Positions 1 through 5,537 of a stretch of 6,837 nucleotides of DNA are shown piece by piece. The notes beneath the pieces were generated by a model. That model saw only the letters and a program-made list of their open reading frames with translations. It was not told where the DNA came from and made no database searches. Source of the DNA: Solirubrobacteraceae bacterium (GTDB lineage Bacteria; Actinomycetota; Thermoleophilia; Solirubrobacterales; Solirubrobacteraceae); NCBI GenBank assembly GCA_030447005.1, contig JAUJME010000086.1, forward strand, positions 1 through 6,837, written 5' to 3'. Numbering within the stretch: position 1 is the first letter of the stretch; the number at the start of each line of letters is the position of its first letter. The position numbers and the translations under genes are program-made.

Positions 1-74
1 TCATCGGCGAGGGCACGTCGGAGATCCAGCGGATGGTCATCGGCAAGAAGCTCCTGCAGCGCCACAAGATCTAG
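1..74 (+). CDS. acyl-CoA dehydrogenase, C-terminal fragment
   Basis: Only the last 23 codons plus the stop (TAG at 72-74) are present, read from position 3; the gene begins outside the window. The peptide contains GEGTSEIQRMVIGKKLL, the hallmark C-terminal segment of acyl-CoA dehydrogenases (GGTSEIQR followed by a basic helix), where the family contacts FAD across the tetramer interface. The family oxidises acyl-CoA thioesters to 2-enoyl-CoA in the cytoplasm, passing electrons to electron-transfer flavoprotein. Chain-length or substrate class cannot be judged from this fragment. A strong GC hairpin follows 10 nt after the stop, so transcription probably ends here and the next gene is likely independent. 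Confidence 0.88.
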   Translation, partial: IGEGTSEIQRMVIGKKLLQRHKI

Positions 75-83
75 TCCGCGGAG

Positions 84-111
84 CGGCGCGGCGCTCCTGC
101 GCGCCGCGCCG
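84..111 (+). terminator. GC-rich hairpin after the acyl-CoA dehydrogenase
   Basis: Positions 84-94 (CGGCGCGGCGC) pair perfectly with 101-111 (GCGCCGCGCCG) around a 6-nt loop, giving an 11-bp stem 10 nt beyond the TAG stop. No U-tract follows, only GTCTCCTCG, so it is not a textbook intrinsic terminator, although high-GC actinobacteria often use hairpins lacking the tract. Chance GC hairpins are common at this composition; the position right after a stop supports a terminator role. Confidence 0.5.
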
Positions 112-124
112 GTCTCCTCGAACC

Positions 125-164
125 TTGCCAAAAGGCGGCAACGGCGCGGCAACCGCGTCGCAAG
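125..164. repeat. TTGCC/GGCAA inverted repeat and 11-bp phased GCAA motifs
   Basis: TTGCC (125-129) is followed by GGCAA at 137-141 and again at 148-152. The second and third form part of a direct repeat CGGCAAC (136-142 and 147-153). A further GCAA lies at 160-163, so GCAA occurs at 138, 149 and 160, exactly one helical turn apart. This could be a regulator site upstream of the FKBP gene or decayed sequence; no known operator is recognised. Confidence 0.35.
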
Positions 165-197
165 GCGCCCGTCCGTCGATGGCGCCGCGTCCCGCCA

Positions 198-222
198 CCG
201 CGCCGGCCATCCGGCGGCGCGG
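198..222. other. inverted repeat upstream of the FKBP gene
   Basis: CCGCGCCG (198-205) is complementary to CGGCGCGG (215-222). An alternative fold pairs CGCCGG (201-206) with CCGGCG (211-216) around a CCAT loop. The two folds are mutually exclusive. The element lies upstream of the candidate FKBP promoter, so it would belong to the promoter DNA or the end of upstream transcription rather than the FKBP leader. It may simply reflect high GC content. Confidence 0.3.
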
Positions 223-251
223 TTCGCGCGACGCCGGACGGCGGGTAGCGT
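223..251 (+). promoter_or_regulatory. candidate leaderless promoter for the FKBP gene
   Basis: TAGCGT (246-251) fits the actinobacterial -10 pattern TANNNT and ends 7 nt before the ATG at 259, the spacing expected if transcription starts at or next to the start codon. A weak -35 candidate, TTCGCG (223-228), lies 17 nt upstream. No Shine-Dalgarno sequence precedes the ATG, which also fits a leaderless mRNA. Evidence is motif and spacing only. Confidence 0.4.
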
Positions 252-258
252 CCGGGCC

Positions 259-639
259 ATGTCCACGAACGAGAAGCCGCAGGTCGACGTCCCGGCGGAC
301 CAGCCGCCGTCCTATCAGCTCGAGATCGACGACCTGACGGTCGGCGAGGGCGAGGAGGCGGTCGCCGGGCGCGTCGTCGAGGTGCACTACGTCGGCGTCT
401 CGTGGAAGTCGGGCGAGCAGTTCGACGCGTCGTGGGACCGCGGCGACACGTTCAAGTTCACCCTCGGCAAGGGCCAGGTCATCCAGGGCTGGGACGAGGG
501 CGTCGCCGGCATGAGGGTCGGTGGCCGCCGCCGCATCACCATCCCCCCGATGCTCGCGTACGGCAAGCGCGGCGCCGGCGGCGTCATCGGGCCCGACGAG
601 ACGCTCGTCTTCGTGGTGGACCTGGTGGGCGTGCGATGA
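259..639 (+). CDS. FKBP-type peptidyl-prolyl cis-trans isomerase
   Basis: A 126-residue single-domain FKBP that interconverts cis and trans Xaa-Pro bonds and helps protein folding. There is no signal peptide, so it should be cytosolic. Nearly the whole FK506-pocket set can be matched to human FKBP12: Y44 (Y26), F55-D56 (F36-D37), F65 (F46), V74-I75 (V55-I56), W78 (W59), Y101 (Y82), I110 (I91) and F118 (F99). Motifs VHYVG (42-46), VIQGWDEGV (74-82) and LVFVVDLV (116-123) are all in order, so an active enzyme is expected. About 20 polar residues precede the domain, as in other actinobacterial FKBPs. The ATG at 259 follows the probable leaderless promoter. Its TGA stop overlaps the ATG of the next gene (ATGA, 636-639), indicating co-transcription and translational coupling. 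Confidence 0.95.
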   Translation: MSTNEKPQVDVPADQPPSYQLEIDDLTVGEGEEAVAGRVVEVHYVGVSWKSGEQFDASWDRGDTFKFTLGKGQVIQGWDEGVAGMRVGGRRRITIPPMLAYGKRGAGGVIGPDETLVFVVDLVGVR

Positions 640-1544
640 GCGCCGGCGAGACGGTCACGAGCGGGATCCGGCGGGCTCGGGTGGGGGAGGTCGAGATCGC
701 TTACGAGACGTTCGGCGACGCCGGCGACCCCGCGCTGCTCCTGGTGATGGGGCTCGGGACGCAGATGCTCGCCTGGTCCGACGACTTCTGCGCGGACCTG
801 GCGCGGCGCGGCCACTTCGTGATCCGCTTCGACAACCGTGACATCGGGCTCTCCACGCACCTCGATGACGCCTCGCGCGCCGACATCCCGGCGGTGATGA
901 GCGGGGACCTCTCGTCCGTCGCCTACACGCTGTCGGACATGGCCGCCGACGCCGTCGGGCTGCTCGACGCGCTGGGGATCGGGCGGGCGCACGTCGTCGG
1001 CGCGTCGATGGGCGGGATGATCGCCCAGACCATCGCCCTCGAGCACCCCGACCGGGTGCTGTCGCTCACCTCGATCATGTCGACGACGGGCGACTGGTCG
1101 GTCGGCGGCGCGACGCAGGCGGCGCTGACCGTGCTGCTCCAGCCGCCGGCGCGCAGCCGGGAGCAGGCGATCGACCGTGCCGTCGAGAACCTGCGGGTGA
1201 TCGGCTCGCCGGGCTATCCGTTCGACGAGGCCGACGTCCGCGAGCGGGCGGGCGTCGCCTATGACCGCGCGTTCGATCCGGCCGGCGTCGGCCGCCAGCT
1301 CGCCGCCATCTGGGCGTCGGGCGACCGGACGCCGCTGCTCGGGCGCGTCGCCGCGCCGACGCTCGTCGTCCATGGGCTCGAGGATCCGCTCGTGGCGGTG
1401 ACCGGCGGCCGGGCGACGGCGGCCGCCATCCCCGGCGCAGAGCTCCTGGAGATCGAGGGGATGGGGCACGACCTGCCGCGCGCGCTCATGCCCGAGCTCG
1501 CCGAGCGGATCGCCGCGCACACGCGAGCGGTCGCCCAGCGCTAG
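636..1544 (+). CDS. alpha/beta hydrolase (RdmC/methylesterase-like)
   Basis: A 302-residue cytosolic alpha/beta-hydrolase-fold enzyme. The nucleophile elbow is GASMGG (122-127) with Ser124, the acid is probably Asp250 in HGLEDPL, and the catalytic histidine is His278 in GMGHDLP, so the triad is complete. An oxyanion-hole region near VMGLGTQ (37-43) and the block RFDNRDIGLSTH (64-75) are typical of the aclacinomycin methylesterase RdmC-like branch, which hydrolyses carboxylic esters; the actual substrate is unknown. Residues about 150-225 form the variable cap. I chose the ATG at 636 because it overlaps the FKBP stop as ATGA and starts the homologous sequence; the open frame back to 402 reads as Arg-rich shadow within the FKBP gene. 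The FKBP partner may only be a transcriptional companion. Confidence 0.9.
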   Translation: MSAGETVTSGIRRARVGEVEIAYETFGDAGDPALLLVMGLGTQMLAWSDDFCADLARRGHFVIRFDNRDIGLSTHLDDASRADIPAVMSGDLSSVAYTLSDMAADAVGLLDALGIGRAHVVGASMGGMIAQTIALEHPDRVLSLTSIMSTTGDWSVGGATQAALTVLLQPPARSREQAIDRAVENLRVIGSPGYPFDEADVRERAGVAYDRAFDPAGVGRQLAAIWASGDRTPLLGRVAAPTLVVHGLEDPLVAVTGGRATAAAIPGAELLEIEGMGHDLPRALMPELAERIAAHTRAVAQR

Positions 1545-1570
1545 GGAAACTTTGTGCGGTTCCGCGCGTT
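1545..1570 (+). promoter_or_regulatory. possible ECF-sigma promoter of the secreted-protein gene
   Basis: GGGAAAC (1544-1550) and CGTT (1567-1570) are separated by 16 nt, resembling the GGAAC-N16/17-CGTT pattern of extracytoplasmic-function sigma factors. There is one extra A in the -35 element. The -10 lies 9 nt before the ATG at 1580, placing the start of transcription close to the start codon. The AT-rich GGGAAACTTT stands out against its GC-rich surroundings. An SD-led alternative is not visible. Confidence 0.35.
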
Positions 1571-1579
1571 ACGTGCGGC

Positions 1580-2296
1580 ATGGATCGCCTTCCCGCTCTC
1601 AGCGTCGCCGCCGCGGCCGCCGCGCTCGCCCTCGGCGCCGCCTCCCTCGCGCCGTCCGCCGCGTCGGCATCCTGCGCGCCGCGCTCCGCCGCCGACCAGC
1701 TCGCCAGCGCGGAGGTCGCCTTCGTGGGCCGGCTGACCGACCGCCGCGGGGACCGGCTGATCTTCGCGGTCGACGAGGGACTCAAGGGCTCACCGGGCGC
1801 GACCGTCGAGGTCCCGCAGCCCGGCGTCACGACGGTCAGCCTCAACCCGCGGCCCGGCGAGCCGATCGGGTTGACCGGTAGGCGCAACGCCGACGGCACG
1901 CTCAGCGCCAACGACTGCAACCGCAGCGCCCCGGCGAACCTTCGCGCCGCGGCCGCCGCGCCCGACACGGACTGCTCCGCCCCGCGGGTGACCGGGATGA
2001 AGGTCCTCGACGGCAGCCGCACCCGCCGGCCGACCCGCTTTCGCGTGCGCCTGGCCGGCGCCGAGGGCCGGCTGGACCGCCTGCGGATCGACTGGGGCGA
2101 CGGCTCGGCGCGGACCTACCGCCTCGACCCCGAGGGCGCGGATCCGAACCTGGTCGTCACCCACCGCTTCCGCCGCACCGGCGTCCGGCGGGTGAAGGCG
2201 ATCGCCAGCGGCCGGCCCGTGCTCGCGTGCGGCGTCTTCGGTCTGCCGCCGCGCGACAGCTCCCCGCGACGCACGCTCGCCGTCCGCGTCCGCTGA
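1580..2296 (+). CDS. secreted protein with PKD-like C-terminal domain
   Basis: A 238-residue exported protein of unknown function. Residues 1-30 look like a Sec signal peptide: a short MDR start, a long Ala/Leu core, and a cleavage candidate after PSAASA (25-30). A lipobox is not present, because Cys32 follows Ser-Ala-Ser rather than an LxxC box. The mature N-terminal part, about 31-115, begins SCAP and runs VAFVGRLTD and IFAVDEGLKG, which resembles NTR/TIMP-like OB-fold domains, although this is uncertain. The C-terminal part, about 135-215, contains IDWGDGS (170-176) and a THRFRRTG-VRRVKA block, the pattern of PKD-like beta-sandwiches. Four cysteines (32, 113, 132, 217) could form two disulfides outside the cell. 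It lies 35 nt after the hydrolase and 33 nt before a membrane protein gene. Confidence 0.75.
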   Translation: MDRLPALSVAAAAAALALGAASLAPSAASASCAPRSAADQLASAEVAFVGRLTDRRGDRLIFAVDEGLKGSPGATVEVPQPGVTTVSLNPRPGEPIGLTGRRNADGTLSANDCNRSAPANLRAAAAAPDTDCSAPRVTGMKVLDGSRTRRPTRFRVRLAGAEGRLDRLRIDWGDGSARTYRLDPEGADPNLVVTHRFRRTGVRRVKAIASGRPVLACGVFGLPPRDSSPRRTLAVRVR

Positions 2297-2304
2297 TCCG
2301 CGGC

Positions 2305-2347
2305 GCGCGCCCGGCGCGCACCCACCGTCGTGAGGAGCAACGACGGT
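2305..2347 (+). promoter_or_regulatory. tandem hairpins over the start of the HTTM-like gene
   Basis: The first hairpin is GCGCGC (2305-2310) against GCGCGC (2314-2319), with a short loop. Four bases later, ACCGTCGT (2324-2331) pairs perfectly with ACGACGGT (2340-2347) around an 8-nt loop. The second stem contains the first two bases of the GTG start (2330-2332), and its loop carries AGGAG (2334-2337 plus flank). No Shine-Dalgarno site precedes the GTG. The structure could control translation or be a protein operator; neither is shown. Confidence 0.4.
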
Positions 2348-3673
2348 AGCGATGCCTCATGGCAGTTCGGCGCCTTCGCCGCGCTCTTCGCGTGCGCGCT
2401 GATCCTCCACCAGCTCTGGTGGGGCGGGTTCGAGGTCCTCTCGCCGCACTTCGCGGTCGTCGTCGCGGCGCTGTGGTCCATCGCCCGGCCCCGCTCGGTC
2501 GCGCGGTTCGTGGTGATGCTCGCCGTCGAGGTGGTCTCGGTGTGGCTGGACATGCCGGGGGTCGGCAGCCACACGGTGCTCGTCCTGGTGAGCGCGACGT
2601 GCATGCTCGCCTTCGTGGGGTGGACGGCCCTCCCGTCACGGCGGCTCCCGGACGCAGGCACCGTCTACACCGCCATCGCCCCGTTCCTGCGCGTGCAGCT
2701 GCTGCTCGTCTACGCCGCCGCGGCGCTCGCCAAGATGAACACCGGCTTCGTCGACTCGGAGATCAGCTGCGCGGCCTGGATGTCCTCGAAGATCGCATGG
2801 TTCGACCCGTCGCTGCTCGACGGTGCCTGGCGGATCGCGCCGGCCGTGTGGGGAACGCTGCTCGTCGAGGTGTCGCTCCCGATCCTCCTCGCATTCGGGC
2901 GCACCCGGCCGGCAGGGCTCGCGGTCGGCGCGGCGTTCCATCTCATCCTCGCCCTGGCGGGGAACGTCCCGTTCTCCGCCCTCGCGCTGGCGCTGTACGT
3001 GGCGTTCCTGCCCGGCGACACGGTCAGCCGCCTGCGCTCGCTCGCGGCACGGCACGGCTGGGACCGGACCGCCCGGCCGGTCTTCGCGATCGGCGTCGCC
3101 GGCTGGCTCGCCGCCGCGGCGATCTTCGCCTCGCAGCCGGCCGCGGGCCGTGCGCTGATCGCCCACGGCACGCGGCTGGTCGTCGTCGTGGCGGTGCTCG
3201 CCGCGGCGATCCTGCTCACGCTCTCCCGGCGAGAGCGGGCTCCGCGCACGCACGCCCCTCAGACGCTGCGCCTCGGCCACGGGATCTTCGTGGCCGGGAT
3301 CGTGGTCCTGCTCGCCAACGCGGCGAGCCCGTACGTCGGCTTCAAGACCGAGAGCTCGTTCACGATGTTCTCCAACCTGCAGACGGAGCCCGGCTACTGG
3401 AACCATGCCTTCATCCCGGAGGCGGTCAGGGTGCTCGGCTACCAGGACGACCTCGTGCGGGTCACCGCCTCCAACGATCCCGTGCTCCGCGGGCGAGGGC
3501 GCGGCGGCAGGCGGCTCGTGCGCTACGAGCTCGACCGCTACCTGCGCGCCCGGCCAGGCGCCCGGGTGATTCGCTCCGGCGCGGGGCCCGCCGCCACGGG
3601 TCCAGCGACCGTCCTGATCGACAAGGTCGCGAAGTTCCGCGACGTCCGCCCCCTGGAGCGGCCGGGCTGCTGA
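2330..3673 (+). CDS. HTTM/vitamin K carboxylase-like membrane protein
   Basis: A 447-residue polytopic membrane protein, with about 8-10 hydrophobic segments between residues 13 and 333 and a soluble C-terminal part of about 110 residues. It resembles the HTTM/vitamin K-dependent gamma-carboxylase-like superfamily: VYAAAALAKMNTGF (127-140) matches the family block in which human GGCX carries its catalytic-base lysine (Lys218), so Lys135 is the candidate here. E180 in LLVEVSLP and H204 in AFHLILAL fit further conserved membrane positions, and SSFTMFSNLQTE (342-353) is a recognisable later motif. Bacterial members are mostly uncharacterised, and carboxylase activity is not implied. The start is the GTG at 2330, because the frame is closed by the previous gene's TGA and no later in-frame start is apparent before the first hydrophobic segment. 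The stop lies 4 bp from a convergent gene. Confidence 0.72.
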   Translation: MRSNDGSDASWQFGAFAALFACALILHQLWWGGFEVLSPHFAVVVAALWSIARPRSVARFVVMLAVEVVSVWLDMPGVGSHTVLVLVSATCMLAFVGWTALPSRRLPDAGTVYTAIAPFLRVQLLLVYAAAALAKMNTGFVDSEISCAAWMSSKIAWFDPSLLDGAWRIAPAVWGTLLVEVSLPILLAFGRTRPAGLAVGAAFHLILALAGNVPFSALALALYVAFLPGDTVSRLRSLAARHGWDRTARPVFAIGVAGWLAAAAIFASQPAAGRALIAHGTRLVVVVAVLAAAILLTLSRRERAPRTHAPQTLRLGHGIFVAGIVVLLANAASPYVGFKTESSFTMFSNLQTEPGYWNHAFIPEAVRVLGYQDDLVRVTASNDPVLRGRGRGGRRLVRYELDRYLRARPGARVIRSGAGPAATGPATVLIDKVAKFRDVRPLERPGC

Positions 3674-3686
3674 CCGCTCAGCGGCC
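3665..3686. terminator. hairpin spanning both stop codons of convergent genes
   Basis: GGCTGCTGA (3665-3673) pairs with TCAGCGGCC (3678-3686) around a CCGC loop: nine pairs including one G-T. The plus-strand TGA (3671-3673) and the minus-strand stop (3678-3680) pair with each other at the top of the stem. Intergenic space is only 4 bp, so a shared bidirectional terminator would have to use this structure. No U-tract flanks either side, and the function is inferred. Confidence 0.4.
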
Positions 3687-5051
3687 GGCCTCGCCGCCGA
3701 ACAGGGATTCGGTCAGCGTCCCGCCCGACGACCGGAGCTCCTCGAGCGCGGCGGCGAGGTGCCGGTCCTCCACCCGCAGCGGCCCCTCGCGCTCCTCCGC
3801 GGCGTACACCGCGGCGCGGCGCAGCAGCTCGCGGATGAACGCGGGACTCACGCCCGCGAGCCGTTCGACCAGCTCGCCGGGCCGTTCGAGCCGGAGGTCG
3901 AGGCCCTCGCCGTAGAGCTCGATGAGCCGCAGTCGCCCCTCCGCGTCCGGGAGTGGGAAGGCCACCGCCAGATCCACGCGCCCGGGGCGCGACGCGAGCG
4001 CCGGCTCCAGCAGCTCCGGGCGGTTGGTGGTCAGGATGAAGATCAGGTCATGGTCCTCGTCGAGGCCGTCCATGGCGTTGAGGAGCTCGAGGAGGACGGC
4101 GTTGGTCTCGTCGTAGGAGCGGTCGAGGGCGACGAGGTCGACGTCCTCGAGCACCACCATCGCCGGCTGCAGGGCGGTCGCCAGATCGACCGAGGCCCGC
4201 ACCGCGCGGAGCGCCTGGCCGGTCAGGAGCACGACCGTCCTGCCGGGCATGAGGGTGGCGAGATACATGGCAGTGAGGGTCTTGCCGACGCCCGGCGGCC
4301 CGTGAAGCAGGACGCCGCGGCGCAGGTGCCGGCCGCTGGCACGCAGGCGGTCGGCGTGACGGGCCACCGTCACCGCCTGGCGCTCGATGCGATCGAGCAG
4401 GCCCTCCGGCAGCACGATGCGGTCGCGGCTGACCGCGGGCAGCGAGCGGACGGTGAGCGGGGCTCCCTCATCGTCGTGGAAGTGCCTCGGCGTCAGCTCG
4501 AGCACGCGCCCGCGGTAGACGTTGCGCTGGTGCATGAGCTCGCGGAGCTCGTCGAGCATCGCGTCCGCTCGGTCCTCGGTCAGAGCCATCGCCTCGAGCT
4601 CAAGCGACTCCCCGCCGCCGTCGCCGGAGCTCTTGAGCATCAGCACGAGCGGCTCGCCGTCCTCGTCGGTGATCAGCCACAGCGCCGAGCGGACGCAGCG
4701 GATCGACTCGTCCTCTCCGAGCGCCACCGTGACGTGCTCGACGCCGCCGAACTCGATCGACGGCATCCATGGCCCGCCGCGCACGAGCTCCGCCAGCCCG
4801 GCCCGGTACCCCTGCATGACGGGGAGTCCGACGACCTGGCTCCCTCGGCTGGGCAGCCACGCGTCGAGCGCCACGGTGAGATTCGGCCGGTCCCAGGCGG
4901 CGAGCCCGCGGCTGACCACGGGAAGCTCCGTCGGATCGCGGCCGAAGTGTTCCCGCAGCCGCCGCCGCGCCTCCGGCTCGGGCTCCGGGGCATGGCGCTC
5001 CGCCCATTCCGTGAGGCGCTTGAGGGCGCCGGCGAGCTCCTCCGGTTCCAC
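3678..5051 (-). CDS. AAA+ family ATPase with uncharacterised N-terminal domain
   Basis: A 457-residue protein with an AAA module in its second half. Walker A is GPPGVGKT (251-258). Walker B is MVVLEDVD (298-305), where the usual Asp-Glu is Glu302-Asp303, as in BCS1-like AAA proteins. Sensor 1 is N343 in TTNRPE; candidate arginine fingers are R355 and R358 in ASRPGR; the lid helix is about 403-440 (SPAFIRELLRRA). Residues about 1-200 carry no domain I recognise; their predicted strands and MHQRNVYRGRVLEL (173-186) resemble N-terminal regions of other actinobacterial AAA proteins, where they likely bind substrate. It should hydrolyse ATP as a ring to remodel or unfold a partner. The GTG start at 5051 is used because the frame closes 18 nt upstream. 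It is the last gene of a minus-strand cluster with no protease domain of its own. Confidence 0.85.
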   Translation of the reverse strand: MEPEELAGALKRLTEWAERHAPEPEPEARRRLREHFGRDPTELPVVSRGLAAWDRPNLTVALDAWLPSRGSQVVGLPVMQGYRAGLAELVRGGPWMPSIEFGGVEHVTVALGEDESIRCVRSALWLITDEDGEPLVLMLKSSGDGGGESLELEAMALTEDRADAMLDELRELMHQRNVYRGRVLELTPRHFHDDEGAPLTVRSLPAVSRDRIVLPEGLLDRIERQAVTVARHADRLRASGRHLRRGVLLHGPPGVGKTLTAMYLATLMPGRTVVLLTGQALRAVRASVDLATALQPAMVVLEDVDLVALDRSYDETNAVLLELLNAMDGLDEDHDLIFILTTNRPELLEPALASRPGRVDLAVAFPLPDAEGRLRLIELYGEGLDLRLERPGELVERLAGVSPAFIRELLRRAAVYAAEEREGPLRVEDRHLAAALEELRSSGGTLTESLFGGEAGR

Positions 5052-5056
5052 CCTCC
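5052..5056 (-). promoter_or_regulatory. GGAGG directly abutting the ATPase start codon
   Basis: On the minus strand GGAGG (5056-5052) runs straight into the GTG at 5051 with no spacer, too close for a normal Shine-Dalgarno site, where 5-9 nt is usual. No other in-frame start lies at a usable distance; the next in-frame GTG is around residue 45. Initiation may therefore depend on ribosomes arriving from the upstream gene, whose stop is 17 nt away and in the same frame. Confidence 0.35.
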
Positions 5057-5069
5057 GAGGCCGATCCCG

Positions 5070-5537
5070 TCAGCGGGCCCGGGCGCCCAGCCGGTCGAAC
5101 GCAAAGCCGGTCGCCTGCGCGAGCACCAGCTTGTCGGCTAAGTCGATCCCGGCGTCCTGGAGCGACCACTTCCACGGCGGGTCGTGGACCCCGAGGGCGG
5201 CCACGCCCAGCACGTCCGCCGGCCAGAGCGTGCCGAAGACCGCCGCGACGGCCGCCTGGCCCCGCAGGCCGAGGCGCGAAGCCAGCACTCCGTGGGCGGC
5301 GCCCCACCCGACGCCGACGCCGAAGTGGGCGATGTAGTTGAGCCGGCGCCGCCCGGCCGGACGCTTGGGATGCACCGGGAGCAGCTTCTCGACCAGGTTC
5401 GCCGGCTCGTAGCTCTCCTGCCGGCCGGTGATGGGCATCTCGACGAGGTGCTGGAACGCGGTCATCGCCGCGGTGCCGGCGAGGCCTGCCACAGCGCCGC
5501 GGGCGGCGGAGCGGGCGAGCGTCGGTCGATCGGTCAT
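5070..5537 (-). CDS. small integral membrane protein (DUF1440-like)
   Basis: A 155-residue hydrophobic protein. The start is set by the ATGA overlap with the preceding gene (5537-5534); no Shine-Dalgarno site is visible. Hydrophobic or amphipathic stretches lie at about 11-30, 66-88, 95-116 and 130-148, suggesting three or four membrane helices joined by a polar loop (39-65) rich in Lys and Arg. The opening RGAVAGLAGTAAMTAFQ (13-29) followed by glycine-rich and Trp-Pro-containing helices (HFGVGVGWGAAHG, 71-83; GTLWPADVLG, 102-111) recalls DUF1440/YagU-type inner-membrane proteins, but I would not assign it firmly. Function is unknown. Its neighbours are a glutamine-amidotransferase-like enzyme upstream and an AAA+ ATPase downstream, so a membrane partner for one of these is possible. 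Confidence 0.75.
   Translation of the reverse strand: MTDRPTLARSAARGAVAGLAGTAAMTAFQHLVEMPITGRQESYEPANLVEKLLPVHPKRPAGRRRLNYIAHFGVGVGWGAAHGVLASRLGLRGQAAVAAVFGTLWPADVLGVAALGVHDPPWKWSLQDAGIDLADKLVLAQATGFAFDRLGARAR

Noticed and set aside
402..635. Upstream extension of the alpha/beta hydrolase frame
   Set aside because: The extra residues are Arg-rich and overlap the conserved FKBP gene in another frame; the ATGA start at 636 fits the family N-terminus.
387..1520. Long minus-strand frame opposite the FKBP and hydrolase genes
   Set aside because: Arg/Asp/Gly-rich shadow translation without domains, opposite two genes with complete catalytic motifs.
2359..3915. 518-codon plus-strand frame across the HTTM-like gene
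   Set aside because: Almost purely Arg/Ala/Gly/Pro with no membrane or domain pattern, while the other frame shows clear helices and motifs; typical high-GC shadow.
3759..5141. 460-codon plus-strand frame opposite the AAA+ gene
   Set aside because: Antisense shadow lacking domains; the minus-strand frame has Walker A, Walker B and sensor motifs.
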